A stretch of 64,000 bases of DNA from Vicia villosa (lineage: Eukaryota; Streptophyta; Magnoliopsida; Fabales; Fabaceae), in NCBI RefSeq assembly GCF_029867415.1, contig NW_026706283.1, forward strand, positions 113,149 through 177,148. Reading direction: 5' to 3'. The position numbers were made by a program, and so were the translations under genes. Below are positions 22,277 through 33,319 of this stretch, piece by piece (the first letter of the stretch is position 1; each line of letters starts with the position of its first letter). Under the pieces are notes generated by a model, which did not search any database, was not told where the DNA came from, and was given only the letters and a program-made list of their open reading frames with translations.

Positions 22277-25200
22277 TGTTGCACCCTAAAATTTGCCCAC
22301 CTAATATTATTTCTAACTAGCTTAAGCTTTGCATTCTATGCATTCTATTAGGTCATCAACATATACTACATACATTAAACCATCTTGGATTCAAAGGATC
22401 TATGTATGAAATATTAATTAAGGGTTCATCATGATCGAAAGGCATTTGCTTGTCATTTTTATACAAGTGAATTTAGGAAATTTAATCATGGTGAATTATT
22501 CATGTCAAGTCACCACTTATAACCATGAGTTCTTAATGTGCAAGTTTTGTTGGCTAAGGTATTGAATTGCTCAAGATTTCCGGATACAAAAGCGGAGTTT
22601 ATCATAATTCATGGTATAAGTAATATCATTCGAGTCAACATCCTTCAATTCCAAAAATCTCCCATCATTGCTCATTTAAAGTTATAGAGAGTTAACACAG
22701 TTTCAAATGTTCATCAACACCAAAGATCAAGTGCCCATCCTCGAATGTCTAATTATACACTTATTTGAAGTTCCGTCAAAATACAATTTAAAACTCGTCA
22801 AAATCATTTCGAGAAAGGGACATTATATCCAAGCTCCATTCACTATTACATGGTCAAGAATCCAAGTTTTTTACAAATATCATTATCAAGACTTAAACAA
22901 ATTTCCTAAGTCTATTTCTAGAAATATTCTGTGAGTGTACATGTTCAGCTCCATTCATGCCGCAACTACCATGTCAGATCAGTATCATCCACATCATTTC
23001 TTTTAGTTACAAAGTCATCTTGGCATTTTGACATAAGCATAAGAGACCTACATTACATCTTGCATACAAAAAGATAAAAGAACAGCAGCAGCGATTTAAA
23101 TTAACAGGAGCCAAACTGTGCACACACATCCGTTGTGGTCGAAACGCGTCGTTGCCAAATCTGCAGACCGCACCCTCAGTCCAAGCTGCATCATTCACAC
23201 TGTCAAAAAAGAACAACACAGTGTTAACTGACACCATTGTTCGTCATAATGCGAAAGGCTCCAGAATCTGCATAAACTAATTTACTACAGCCTACACACA
23301 ATCATATTCAAAACCAATACAGTTCCAATCCAATACACACACACTTCAACTCTAACAGGATTCCCTAACTTCTAACCAACTCTCAAACCTCCTAACAGTT
23401 TTATTAAATCTCCAACTAACGTAACCATACTTTTAACAACCTAGTATATTCATAACTTCCCATAACTTCTAACTTCCCTCACAGCTAACTGATAACAGAA
23501 TTTAACAAACCTCTAACCACCTTTCAACCATTTTATAACCACCTAAAACAGTTTTGTAACTAATTCTTCTAACTATCCCTAACCAACTAACAGTCCTAAC
23601 AGAATTTTATAACTACCAGAACAGAATCACAAACCATCATAAATAATCCCTAACCGAATCTAACAGTTATAACCACCTAACATTCAGCCAACAATCATAA
23701 CAACTTCTACAATTCTCTAACAGAAATTCAAAGTTCAAAAACTAACCTTGAGAATCAACCTCTAAATAACTGGAGCTTCTTCTTCATAATCAGCTCTCCA
23801 CTTCATTCACCATCTTCAAAACCATTCCATAACCTTCAACCAATCACTTTTCTTCCACTGAACCTTTGTATCTTCACTCCACCCTTCATTCATCATCTTC
23901 AAAACCATCTTCACTTCCTCCATAATTGAAGCTCCACCATCTTTCCACAAATCATCATAGACACTTCATTCATCTTCATGATTCTTCACAATTCTCTCTT
24001 CAATCTCCATCCCTCAACGCCTCTGCATCTTCATTCAATCATCATCACTCTGCAACTTCAAGCTCTCGATTCACTCTCCATCTTCTGAACCATCCACCAC
24101 TTCATCATCACCTCTGAACCTCCTTCAACATCAATCTTCAATCATCACCAAGAATCTCCATCAACTCTCTGCAACCTCGCTTCAATCTTCATCATAACCT
24201 TCATCTTCACCTCACAAACGCGAAAAAGGAAAAGCTCAGAATTATTTCAAAGCAAAAAAAGATAAGAAGAAGAATAGAAGTGTAATGTGCAAGATGTCCG
24301 TACCTACAGAATCGGAAGCGGATCGTTTGGATTTCCTCATTGTGATTTGCGTTTGAAAGAGACCGATTGACGCTAAGTTCTTGAGTCAGTGAGGCGAGAT
24401 GATGTTGCTTTTTTGATTCACGGTGGTAGAGAGAGTTGATCGGAGTCGAATGAGCGGATTATCGCCGCCGTTGAGTTCGCCGCCGTTTGAACGTTTGAAA
24501 GTGAAGAGGAAGAAGCGGAGAGAATTGGGAACGTCACAGAGTAACGTAACCCTAATCCCTTTCCAATTTCTTCTTTGTTTTATTTTTATTTTCATTTATT
24601 TTTCATTTATTATTGTGTGTGGATTGAAAATGATAATAATTGGATCTAACGTATCTTTGGGCCATGAATTCATTCAATCACCCATGGCCCTTGTTCTTTT
24701 TTCAATAACAAAATTTGTGTATAAACCTCTGGGCCGAATTGCTGGAAACACCCTTGGTCCCAGCGCCTTCACTAAGTATGCTGCACCACAATCTAATTCA
24801 CACCCCCTAGTTCTATGTTTTATTAGTGAAATTTAGGTTTTAATTAGATTTTCCTCATATTTCTTTGAATAATTAAATTGCTAATTTTTCTTACTAATTC
24901 TTAGACTTCAATACAATTTTTGACATATAAAAATGTTCATAAAAAATATTAGTTTAGGCTTGTATTTTAATTCTTTTGCTTGATTAGATTTCTTGCTTTT
25001 GTCATATAAAAATCATAAAAATAAATAGTATCTTTTAATTCAATTTCACACTATATTTTGAATCATTCATTTTCATGTTTGGTGCTATATTTTCAAGTCA
25101 TTATTTTAGTCAATTTGTGTACTAATTTTGTACCATTGTTTACTTGTGATTTTTACTTGCAATTCTACTTGTATGTTCCCATAGATTTAGGTCCTATAAT

Positions 25201-26363
25201 CTTCATGACCATTAGGCTTAGTCTTTCCCTTTAAATCCTAACATTTAGATATAATCATAACATTAAGCTAGTTATTCATTTTAGGCTAGTTTTCTTCTCC
25301 TTTTTCTTTTCAACTTTAAAACATTAATAAAGGACGACGCGAATCATGCTAATGCCTTTTTTTTAGTGTGAAAGAAATGATTGGGGCGTAGGCCCCGATG
25401 TATGTTCTTTCCCACTTAGCGGAAGAGAAATGATTAAGGCGTAGGCCTCGGTGTATTTCTTAGCCGTTATTTAGAGAAACGATTGTGGCGTAGGCCTCGA
25501 TGTGCATTCTCTAAATATTCAAAAATTGTATTTCATTTGGAGAAACGATTGTGGCGTAGGCCTCGATGTGCATTCTCTAAATATTCAAAAACTGTATTTT
25601 ATTTAGAGAAACGATTGTGGCGTAGGCCTCGATGTGCATTCTCTAATTATTCAAAAAAATTGTATTTCATTTAGAGAAACGATTGTGGCGTAGGCTTCGA
25701 TGTGCATTCTCTAAATATTCAAAAAAAAACTCTTTTTTTATGGCATGATTCAAGTCACAAATTAATTTCCCTTAAAAGACATCCAACCAAAAACATTTCA
25801 AAATATCTAATAAAGGCTCAAACCTAAACAAAGTAAGAAAGTGATGCGAAGCCTTGTAGTGGGTTTTCGTCCATCATGGAATTACACCTAAAAGACACAA
25901 ACCAATTTTCTCTCTTCTCTCTCTTGCCTCCGAGGCATTCTTTCTCTTGTAACTGTTCAACTAAAAAACACAAAAACAAACAAAAACTAAAGAGCCGAAC
26001 TACGGCGCTCTGATTCCTGAAAAGGATACGTAGGCATTGGGTCGCGGGGCCTAAGCGAGCACAACTATTTATAAACCTTATTTTCCCCGTGTTTCTTTTC
26101 TTTCATTTGCATGCATTCCCCTAGTAATTAAGCTATAGATTTATACACCCTTAGAATAGAGCAAACATAGGTGGATATCATCGAGTATGATGGGCGTGAG
26201 GGGTGCTAGCACCTTCCCCTTGCGTAACCGACTCCCGTACCTTGATCTCTGGTCGCAAGACCTTTTCTTATCCTTTTCTTATTCCAGGTTTTCTGATATT
26301 CCTTTCCCTCTTTGGGATAAATATATTGGTGGCGACTGTGTTCATTTTCGCGAGCGTGCGACA
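22277..26363 (+). repeat. 5' LTR of element E (4,087 bp)
   Basis: Regions in order: AT-rich U3 with a CTAACAG/CTAACCA-rich stretch (about 23340-23750), a CTTCAT/CTTCAA-rich low-complexity tract (about 23757-24200), a GC-richer part near 24290-24540, then a minisatellite (25365-25722) and a U5 with GATACGTAGGCA, shared with other Tat LTRs. Compared with the 3' LTR it lacks about 91 nt near 25947. Antisense at 24340-24275 a short exon-like stretch (MRKSKRSASDSVG then a GT) is visible in both LTRs; I do not assign it a function. Confidence 0.95.
25365..25722 (+). repeat. Minisatellite in 5' LTR of E (units about 50-66 bp)
   Basis: Six units, the last four being close copies of about 66 bp. Each carries a core GGCGTAGGCCTCGATGTG between inverted arms AGAGAAA and TTCTCTAAA, so each unit can fold into a hairpin. 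The first two units are more diverged. The array encodes a repeated WRRPRCAFSKYSK peptide in one frame, which I regard as a by-product. Confidence 0.9.
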
Positions 26364-26365
26364 GC

Positions 26366-26383
26366 TGGCGACTCTGCTGGGGA
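26366..26383 (+). promoter_or_regulatory. Primer binding site of element E, tRNA-Arg type
   Basis: TGGCGACTCTGCTGGGGA, identical to the sites in A and D, two bases after the LTR end at 26363. A partial copy, TGGCGACTGTG, lies inside the LTR at 26330-26340. Confidence 0.93.
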
Positions 26384-27003
26384 TGTGATAGACCTTTGCG
26401 GGTCCGTACTTAGCGAGTCGATCCTAGCCTTTGTTTGTTGTTTGTTTATTGGGTGTGCTTATATATTATTTAGGTTTTGCCTCATTTACTTTATGCTTGC
26501 ATATGGTATCTATTTTCTGCTTGCATATCATGTTTATTTTCTCGCATTCTGGACTATATTATGGGTCCACGTGGGGGCCACATATTTTCTCTGTTTCCAG
26601 GTTGGGTGGGATGTTTCTATGAGGTAAAAGGCCCAATACCCAGGCCAGAGTTGACACACAGGATACCTAGGATAGAGTGGATAGTCATGACGCCGATGAG
26701 ATGTCAGGTCTTGTCTAGTGCGATCATGAGACCCACGCCCAGTTGAGGTTTAAATGGGGTATCGTCGTTGGCATGTAGATGCAACAATGGTGGTATCTCA
26801 GGAGAACTGATAACGCTGGTTGCCATATTGACCTACCCTGACCTAGACTACACCAGTGAGTGGGGAGGGAATCATATTCTTTATAGGTACATGTTCTGTC
26901 GGTGACTATTGGTTCTCCTGGTATTCAAAAGGACGTCGAACCTTTGATCTTGGAAAATTTGACTTATACAGAAGCTCTACATCAGTTATCTATCAAAATC
27001 AAC

Positions 27004-27102
27004 GTCGAACCTCTGAATCTGGCGGGTTCGACCATCCTTGACTTATGCACAAGTTGTTAATCCAGAAATCAACGTCGAACCTCTGAATCTAGAGGATTCG
27101 AC
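27004..27102 (+). promoter_or_regulatory. Pair of leader hairpins, unit 1 (candidate RNA signals)
   Basis: GTCGAACC at 27004-27011 pairs with GGTTCGAC at 27025-27032. A second hairpin pairs GTCGAACCTCT (27074-27084) with AGAGGATTCGAC (27091-27102), with one bulged base and loop GAATCT. A third, weaker GTCGAACC start lies near 26934. They precede gag, where packaging or dimerisation signals are expected; that role is inference. Confidence 0.6.
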
Positions 27103-27198
27103 CATATTTTATTGACCATGAGAAGCTGTTATCCAAGAGGCCTTGATCCTTGATCCTGATTTATGATACATTTGCATCTTCATTAACATTTTGCATTC

Positions 27199-27489
27199 AT
27201 GCATATGCATCCATGGTTACTAAGACTCCTACCACTCTTCCTCTCCATCAGATCAGTCAAGACGATTCCTCCACACCGATATCTGACAAGAGCTCACAGA
27301 AGAAGAATCATGGAGAACTATGAACAAGACCAAGCCGCCATTAGAGAAGAGATGGACCAAATGAAAGGCAAAGTTGATGCTATTTTTGAGGCTATCCAAG
27401 CCTTAAGAGCTGAAAGGGTTCCCGTTGTGCAAGAGATTCCTGTTCCTGCTAGTCAACCTGATGTTAGCCAAGATGCTGTCATTGAGCGA
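27199..27489 (+). pseudogene. Duplicated 5' fragment of gag in element E
   Basis: The first unit of the tandem duplication repeats the gag start (Met at 27310) for about 59 codons, then runs into the second copy of the leader. It encodes only the coiled-coil head before leader-derived codons and ends at a stop in that leader. It is a by-product of the duplication, but the first ATG a ribosome would meet. Confidence 0.7.
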
Positions 27490-28076
27490 GTCGATCCTAG
27501 CCTTTGTTTGTTGTTTGTTTATTGGGTGTGCTTATATATTATTTAGGTTTTGCCTCATTTACTTTATGCTTGCATATGGTATCTATTTTCTGCTTGCATA
27601 TCATGTTTATTTTCTCGCATTCTGGACTATATTATGGGTCCACGTGGGGGCCACATATTTTCTCTGTTTCCAGGTTGGGTGGGGTGTTTCTATGAGGTAA
27701 AAGGCCCAATACCCAGGCCAGAGTTGACACACAGGATACCTAGGATAGAGTGGATAGTCATGACGCCGATGAGATGTCAGGTCTTGTCTAGTGCGATCAT
27801 GAGACCCACGCCCAGTCGAGGTTTAAATGGGGTATCGTCGTTGGCATGTAGATGCAACAATGGTGGTATCTCAGGAGAACTGATAACGCTGGTTGCCATA
27901 TTGACCTACCCTGACCTAGACTACACCAGTGAGTGGGGAGGGAATCATATTCTTTATAGGTACATGTTCTGTCGGTGACTATTGGTTCTCCTGGTATTCA
28001 AAAGGACGTCGAACCTTTGATCTTGGAAAATTTGACTTATACAGAAGCTCTACATCAGTTATCTATCAAAATCAAC

Positions 28077-28175
28077 GTCGAACCTCTGAATCTGGAGGGT
28101 TCGACCATCCTTGACTTATGCACAAGTTGTTAATCCAGAAATCAACGTCGAACCTCTGAATCTAGAGGATTCGAC
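28077..28175 (+). promoter_or_regulatory. Pair of leader hairpins, unit 2
   Basis: Exact counterparts of the hairpins at 27004-27102, shifted by 1,073 nt. One base differs in the first hairpin (GGAGGG against GGCGGG) and keeps or lengthens the stem. Confidence 0.6.
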
Positions 28176-28382
28176 CATATTTTATTGACCATGAGAAGCT
28201 GTTATCCAAGAGGCCTTGATCCTTGATCCTGATTTATGATACATTTGCATCTTCATTAACATTTTGCATTCATGCATATGCATCCATGGTTACTAAGACT
28301 CCTACCACTCTTCCTCTCCATCAGATCAGTCAAGACGATTCCTCCACACCGATATCTGACAAGAGCTCACAGAAGAAGAATC

Positions 28383-30011
28383 ATGGAGAACTATGAACAA
28401 GACCAAGCCGCCATTAGAGAAGAGATGGACCAAATGAAAGGCAAAGTTGATGCTATTTTGGAGGCTATCCAAGCCTTAAGAGCTGAAAGGGTTCCCGTTG
28501 TGCAAGAGATTCCTGTTCCTGCTAGTCAACCTGATGTTAGCCAAGATGCTGTCATTGAGCATGTCGAGATACCTTATGCTAACCCTGAATATCGTTCAAG
28601 GCCTGCCAATGCTGTTTTTGGGATGCCATTTAGCTTCACACCTGCTAATACTGTTGGAGCTCCTCACCAAGGAAGACCTATGCCTGTAACTTCTGGAGTG
28701 CCAACTATGACTGGGCCTCCTTGTCCATTTCCTACTCCACCTCCTCATACAGAGATTCCTTATCCTGCTTTCTGTGGTCCTCAGTTTGCTAATCCAGAAA
28801 TGCATCCAATACCAACTGTTGAAAGAGCTCAACTTGTTGAGAGACCCGCTGAGAAGTATCAAATTCTTGAGGAAAGGATTCGAGCTATTGAAGGTTTTAG
28901 TGCCTATGGAATGGATGCTGAAGAGATGTGTTTGGTTCCTAATCTGGTTATTCCTCCCAAGTTCAAGACTCCCGACTTTCAGAAGTACAAAGGTTTAAGC
29001 TGTCCGAAGAGTCATATCATCATGTATTGTCGTAAGATGGCTTCTCATATTCACAATGATTCATTGCTCATCCATTGCTTTCAAGATAGCTTGTCTGGGG
29101 CATCTTTGAACTGGTATATGAGTCTGGAGCGTAATAGGATCCGATGTTGGAAGGATTTATATGACGCCTTTCTCAAGCAATACCAATACAATATCGACAT
29201 GACACCGACTAGGTTGCAACTACAGAATCAAGTGCAAAGGACCAATGAGACATTCAAAGAATATGCCCAAAGGTGGAGAGAAATGGCTGCTCAAGTTAAC
29301 CCACCACTTTCTGAATCTGAATTGGTTGACATGTTCATGAACACTCTTCAAGGACACTACTATGAAAGGATGGTAGGTAGTGTTTCTTCTGGTTTCTCCG
29401 ATCTAGTCAGAATTGGTGAAAGAATTGAGAATGGCTTGAAAATTGTTAAGATCCAGAATCCCGCCAATGCTGCTGCTGCTAATTAATATGGGTACAAGAA
29501 ACCTCAGGGTAATTTCAGCAAGAAGAAAGAAGGTGAGACTAGTGCTGCTTCTGCTCAAGATCAAGCTCCCTCCTATCAAGTGAACGCCACCGCTCCTCAA
29601 GCTTATGTGGCACCTGCTGATCAACAACCTTGGGTCCCTTATCAGCAATATGTTCAACAACAAGGTTATCAACAAAGACAAGGCCAACAGAGGCAGAATA
29701 GGCCAAAAAGGGTGTATGATCGTGTACCAATGTCTTATAGCCAACTTCACGCTGCCTTGCTTGACCGCAAACTGATTCAATTAGCAGAAGCTAGGCCTCC
29801 TCCTGATCCCCTCCCTCCAAATTACAAGATTAATGCCAAGTGTGAATTCCACTTGGGAGGATCTGGTCACACTACTAAGGAGTGTAGAGTTCTAAAAGAC
29901 AAGGTTCAGGATTTGCTTGACGCAAAAGAGATTGAGTTTGCACCTGTGACACCCAATGTGATCAACAATCCCATGCCACCTCACAATGGAGCTTCCACCA
30001 GTGGACCATGA
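28383..30011 (+). pseudogene. Gag of element E, one in-frame stop
   Basis: I place the start at 28383 (MENYEQDQAAIREEMDQMKG), the Met that opens a coiled-coil head; an upstream Met at 28272 is in frame but gives a non-gag-like leader. The core matches A and C: LSCPKSHIIMYCRKM, IHCFQDSLSGASLNWYM, AFLKQYQYNIDM, ETFKEYAQRWREMAAQ and HYYERMVG. A TAA at 29484-29486 interrupts the frame after an Ala-rich stretch. The same frame then continues through a Gln-rich linker and VPMSYSQLHAALL to a zinc knuckle CEFHLGGSGHTTKEC (C-x2-H-x5-H-x4-C, 29841-29885) and ends at 30011. The stop is the only lesion I see. The product would bind and package RNA. Confidence 0.85.
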
Positions 30012-32030
30012 AGACTTTATGTTTGTCAAAGAACATTTCATTTGCATTAGAATAAGGCCAAGCTTGCCATTGTATAGATTCCTTAGTATTTTCAATTGAA
30101 TTACTTTTGTTGTTATCAAGTACTTCTCATTGTAAGAAATTCATTCTGTTTGAAATAAATAAAAATAATGTTATATACATGTTTTTCTCAAATCATTTCA
30201 TCTTTGTCATTATGTTCATTGATATTCAACTCATTTGTCTTAAGCAACTAAAAAAGGAGAATGATGAAAAATCAAAAAACACATGAACTACTAACTATAT
30301 GCTTTTAGAACAAAGATCCTGCTGACGATGTACAGGCATTGTTTCAATTCCTAAACACCGGAGTTATAAGGGAGTGAAACCTTCGTTAACCCCTTTGAGC
30401 CTAAGGAGTAGTAGTTTCTTTTCAAAAAATACAAAACCCTCAATATTAACCAGGGGCAGGGTAATCTTCAGTTAGTGCGACCGAGTGCTAAACTTTCAAG
30501 TATTCCATCAGAGGATCAATCATATCTCACATCTCACAACAAAGGAAGAAGAGCACAATCCACAATGGATGTCTCTCATTCATTAAGAAAGAAGGCAGTC
30601 ACAACCTTTTCATCAAGTCAATCACAAGAGTCATACAACTTGTTCCCGAACGAGACAAAAAAGAAAAAAGAAGTATGAATCAAAAAAAAAGGAAAGAAAC
30701 AATAGCCCGCTAAGTCAAAAAAGGAAAGGAAAAGCTTTGAAGCAAATGACTTAGGCAAAAATTAGGGCATATCCCGCTGGACAACGAAAATGACAATCAA
30801 AAGAAACTGTTGTCCAGGCAAAAGTTAGGGAAAGCAGAAAGCAAAAGAAAAATTCTCCAAGGGACAAGTTGTTGTGACCATCAACGAAAACACCAAAGGG
30901 TGGCTGCCACCTCCATCGAAGCCATAAAGGATCCTCATCCATCACAATCCTTCCTGAAAGGCGAATACTCGTGTCAAACTAGCTGAACGTAGGACTGGAG
31001 AACATCACGAAGAGGGTGGGTTAAGTAGAACTTGAGCCTTTATCCTTTGTTTCTCAAACCATGAACCCCACCACGTTACAACCCTCAAAAGTCCTAATTG
31101 AAGCAGGGTTCGTTCCGAAAGCATACGAACTGCAAAATCATGTCAAAACTTACTCCTACTGTTGCTTGTCACTTGTGTTAGTATCAGTACAGCATTTTGA
31201 CAAATAAAACTTTTCTTTAGAGATTAACATGTGCATTGCATTCTCATTATCTTTTCCAAAACAGAATAGTCTCTAATCTGAAGGTAAGTACTTGATACCA
31301 AGGAAAGTCCAACATTGAAATTCCATCGAGTAGTCTTATAAAGGCAACGGTTGGCCATCCACTGAACAAATATCTGAAGAATCCATTTGGTGGAATAGTT
31401 CCTTTCAATATGGGGCATTCACTCCTCGATCAACACTGGGGCAGACCATTGCTAATCTCCATGATTCAAGCATATCAAAGTCCTATCTCAAGAGATCTTA
31501 CAAGCTGGGGCAAGCTAGTAACAATTCATCTCTTTATCTTCAATCAAGTGTCAGATATCGAGACAAGGGTCGAGGGGTCAAGCCAAACACCTCACCCTCA
31601 CCAACAATTTCACAAGCAATGACTTTTCCACAAGGGCACACTCCATTCACTCCCTGTATCCCGGAAGCAATCATTCCATTCATAATCATACATACATCAT
31701 GCATAATCATTTCATTTTCATTATCATTTCACCCGCATGATCCAATCATCAATAAAGCAGGGGCATCCACCTCACTTTGAATCTCAAGAACAGTGTCAGA
31801 ACTCCACTTAATCTATTCCCCACAAAGCAGAAACCCTGACCAATCAGTACGCTGCATATAGAAATCATTGCATCGCATCTTCAGAAGTGCATAAAATAAA
31901 ACATTTGCATATGAAGCATAAGCCAAGTTCTTCATCAGATGAAGTCCCTATAAAGTGTTCAAGTTGATATTCCACTGGATCACTCAGAGTTACCATTATG
32001 GTGTCATCCCTCATTGTCGATCATGTTCAT
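30012..32030 (+). other. Non-coding interior of element E after gag
   Basis: About 2 kb where protease and pol would lie in an autonomous element. No frame shows retroelement motifs on either strand. It is AC-rich with scattered CAATC and CATCA segments. Small frames (for example 30475-30678) have no recognisable content. Confidence 0.7.
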
Positions 32031-32034
32031 CTTT

Positions 32035-33165
32035 CTTCAACCCAGAGTTCATGTTTTTTGTGTTCAAACTAGAGTTAATTTTCCTTTCATCTTTTAACCC
32101 CGAGTTAATCATCTATTCCCACTCAACCCAGAGTTGACGGTCATCATTTGTCCTTTTTCCACTCAACCCAGAGTTGACGGTCAATTTTTGTTCAATCCAG
32201 AATTGACTCCTCCTTCCCTCTCAACCCAGAGTTGACGGTTATCTTCTGTCTTTCCCTCTCAACCCAATGTTGACGGTCACCTTTTGTTCTTCCCACTCAA
32301 GCCAGAGTTGACGGTTACCTCTTGTTTACCTTTCCCTCTCAACCTAGAGTTGACGGTTAGTCCTTGTTAATTTCTTTTCCCACTCAGCCCAGAGTTGACG
32401 GTTACCTTTTATTCAATCCAGAATTGATTATTCTCTTTTCCCACTCTGCCCAGAGTTGACTATTACCTTTTATTCAATCCAGAATTGATTATTCTCTTTT
32501 CCCACTCAACCCAGAGTTAACGGCTATCTTTTATCTTTCCCACTCAACCCAGAGTTGACGATTATCACTTGCCTTTTTCCCACTCAACCCAGAGTTGATG
32601 GTTATCTTTTGTCTTTCCCGCTCAACCCAGAGTTGACAGTTATCTCTAGTCTTTCCCAATCAACCCAGAGTTGACGGTTATCTCTTGCCTTTTTCCCACT
32701 CAACCCAGAGTTGACAGTTATCTTTTGTCTTTCCCGCTCAACCCAGAGTTGACGGTTATCTTTTGTCTTTCTCGCTCAACCCAGAGTTGACGGTTATCTC
32801 TTGTCTTTCCCACTCAACCCAGAGTTGACGGTTATTTCTAATTGTTCATCTTTCCTCTTTCCATCCATAGTCCTTATCCAATTCCTCGTTCGACCCAGAG
32901 TTGAATTACCCTATCTCAACCCAGAATTGATGTTCTTACTTTCTTTCTCAACCCAGAGTGGATGCCTATATCTTGTCCCATTAATACTAATATCCTTTTC
33001 CGTTCTCCCAGAATTGACATTTACCTCTTATTCAACCCCGAGTTAACGTCCCTTTATTCTTCAACCCAGAGTTGACCCACTTTTATTTTTTCAACCCAGA
33101 GTTGATATGTATTTCATTCCTAACCCAGAGTTACTTTGTTCAAACCTGAGTTGATACATTTTTCC
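32035..33165 (+). repeat. 3' UTR minisatellite of element E (CAACCCAGAGTTGACGGTT array)
   Basis: About 30 units of 30-45 bp: a conserved core CTCAACCCAGAGTTGACGG and a variable pyrimidine-rich spacer such as TTATCTTTTGTCTTTCCC. The most regular part is about 32100-32830; units at both ends are diverged. The core contains the small inverted repeat TCAAC-CCAGA-GTTGA. It sits just upstream of the PPT, where Ogre-type elements tend to carry tandem repeats. Confidence 0.92.
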
Positions 33166-33304
33166 TCAATGGAGTTGACACCTCCTTCCCCAGTGGATCC
33201 TATCTCTCATCAGGCAAATTTTTCAGGTTCTTTTGATATTTAATCTTCTTCCACCTTGAAGGATCGAAAGGCTAGCGCCAATCTCTCCTTCAGGTTAAAG
33301 ACGA

Positions 33305-33319
33305 TTAAATAGGGGCAGT
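33305..33319 (+). promoter_or_regulatory. Polypurine tract of element E
   Basis: TTAAATAGGGGCAGT directly precedes the 3' LTR start at 33320. It is short for a PPT, but in the right place. Confidence 0.7.

Larger units (their letters stand above)
26412..28557 (+). repeat. 1,073-bp tandem duplication of leader and gag start, element E
   Basis: Unit 1 is 26412-27484 and unit 2 is 27485-28557. I compared them line by line and found four substitutions and no indels (near 26611, 26743, 27023 and 27388 in unit 1). The junction has a 3-nt microhomology AGC. Each unit contains leader sequence, two hairpins and the first about 59 codons of gag. Only unit 2 continues into the rest of gag. Confidence 0.95.

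Noticed and set aside
24423..24836. 137-codon frame in the LTR of E (also 35466-35879)
   Set aside because: Low-complexity and AT-rich, with no domain. It is present twice only because LTRs are duplicated.
25483..25674. Repeat protein WRRPRCAFSKYSK
   Set aside because: Simply the translation of the LTR minisatellite. The unit length of 66 bp is a multiple of three by chance.
26187..27041. Short frames in the leader of E
   Set aside because: They appear twice because of the tandem duplication and have no recognisable content.
30012..32030. Hidden pol relic in element E
   Set aside because: I looked for D-x-G protease, YxDD, RNase H and integrase motifs in all frames and found none.
32035..33165. 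CRISPR-like array of direct repeats with spacers
   Set aside because: Spacers are similar pyrimidine tracts, not unique sequences, and the context is a plant retrotransposon. It is a minisatellite.
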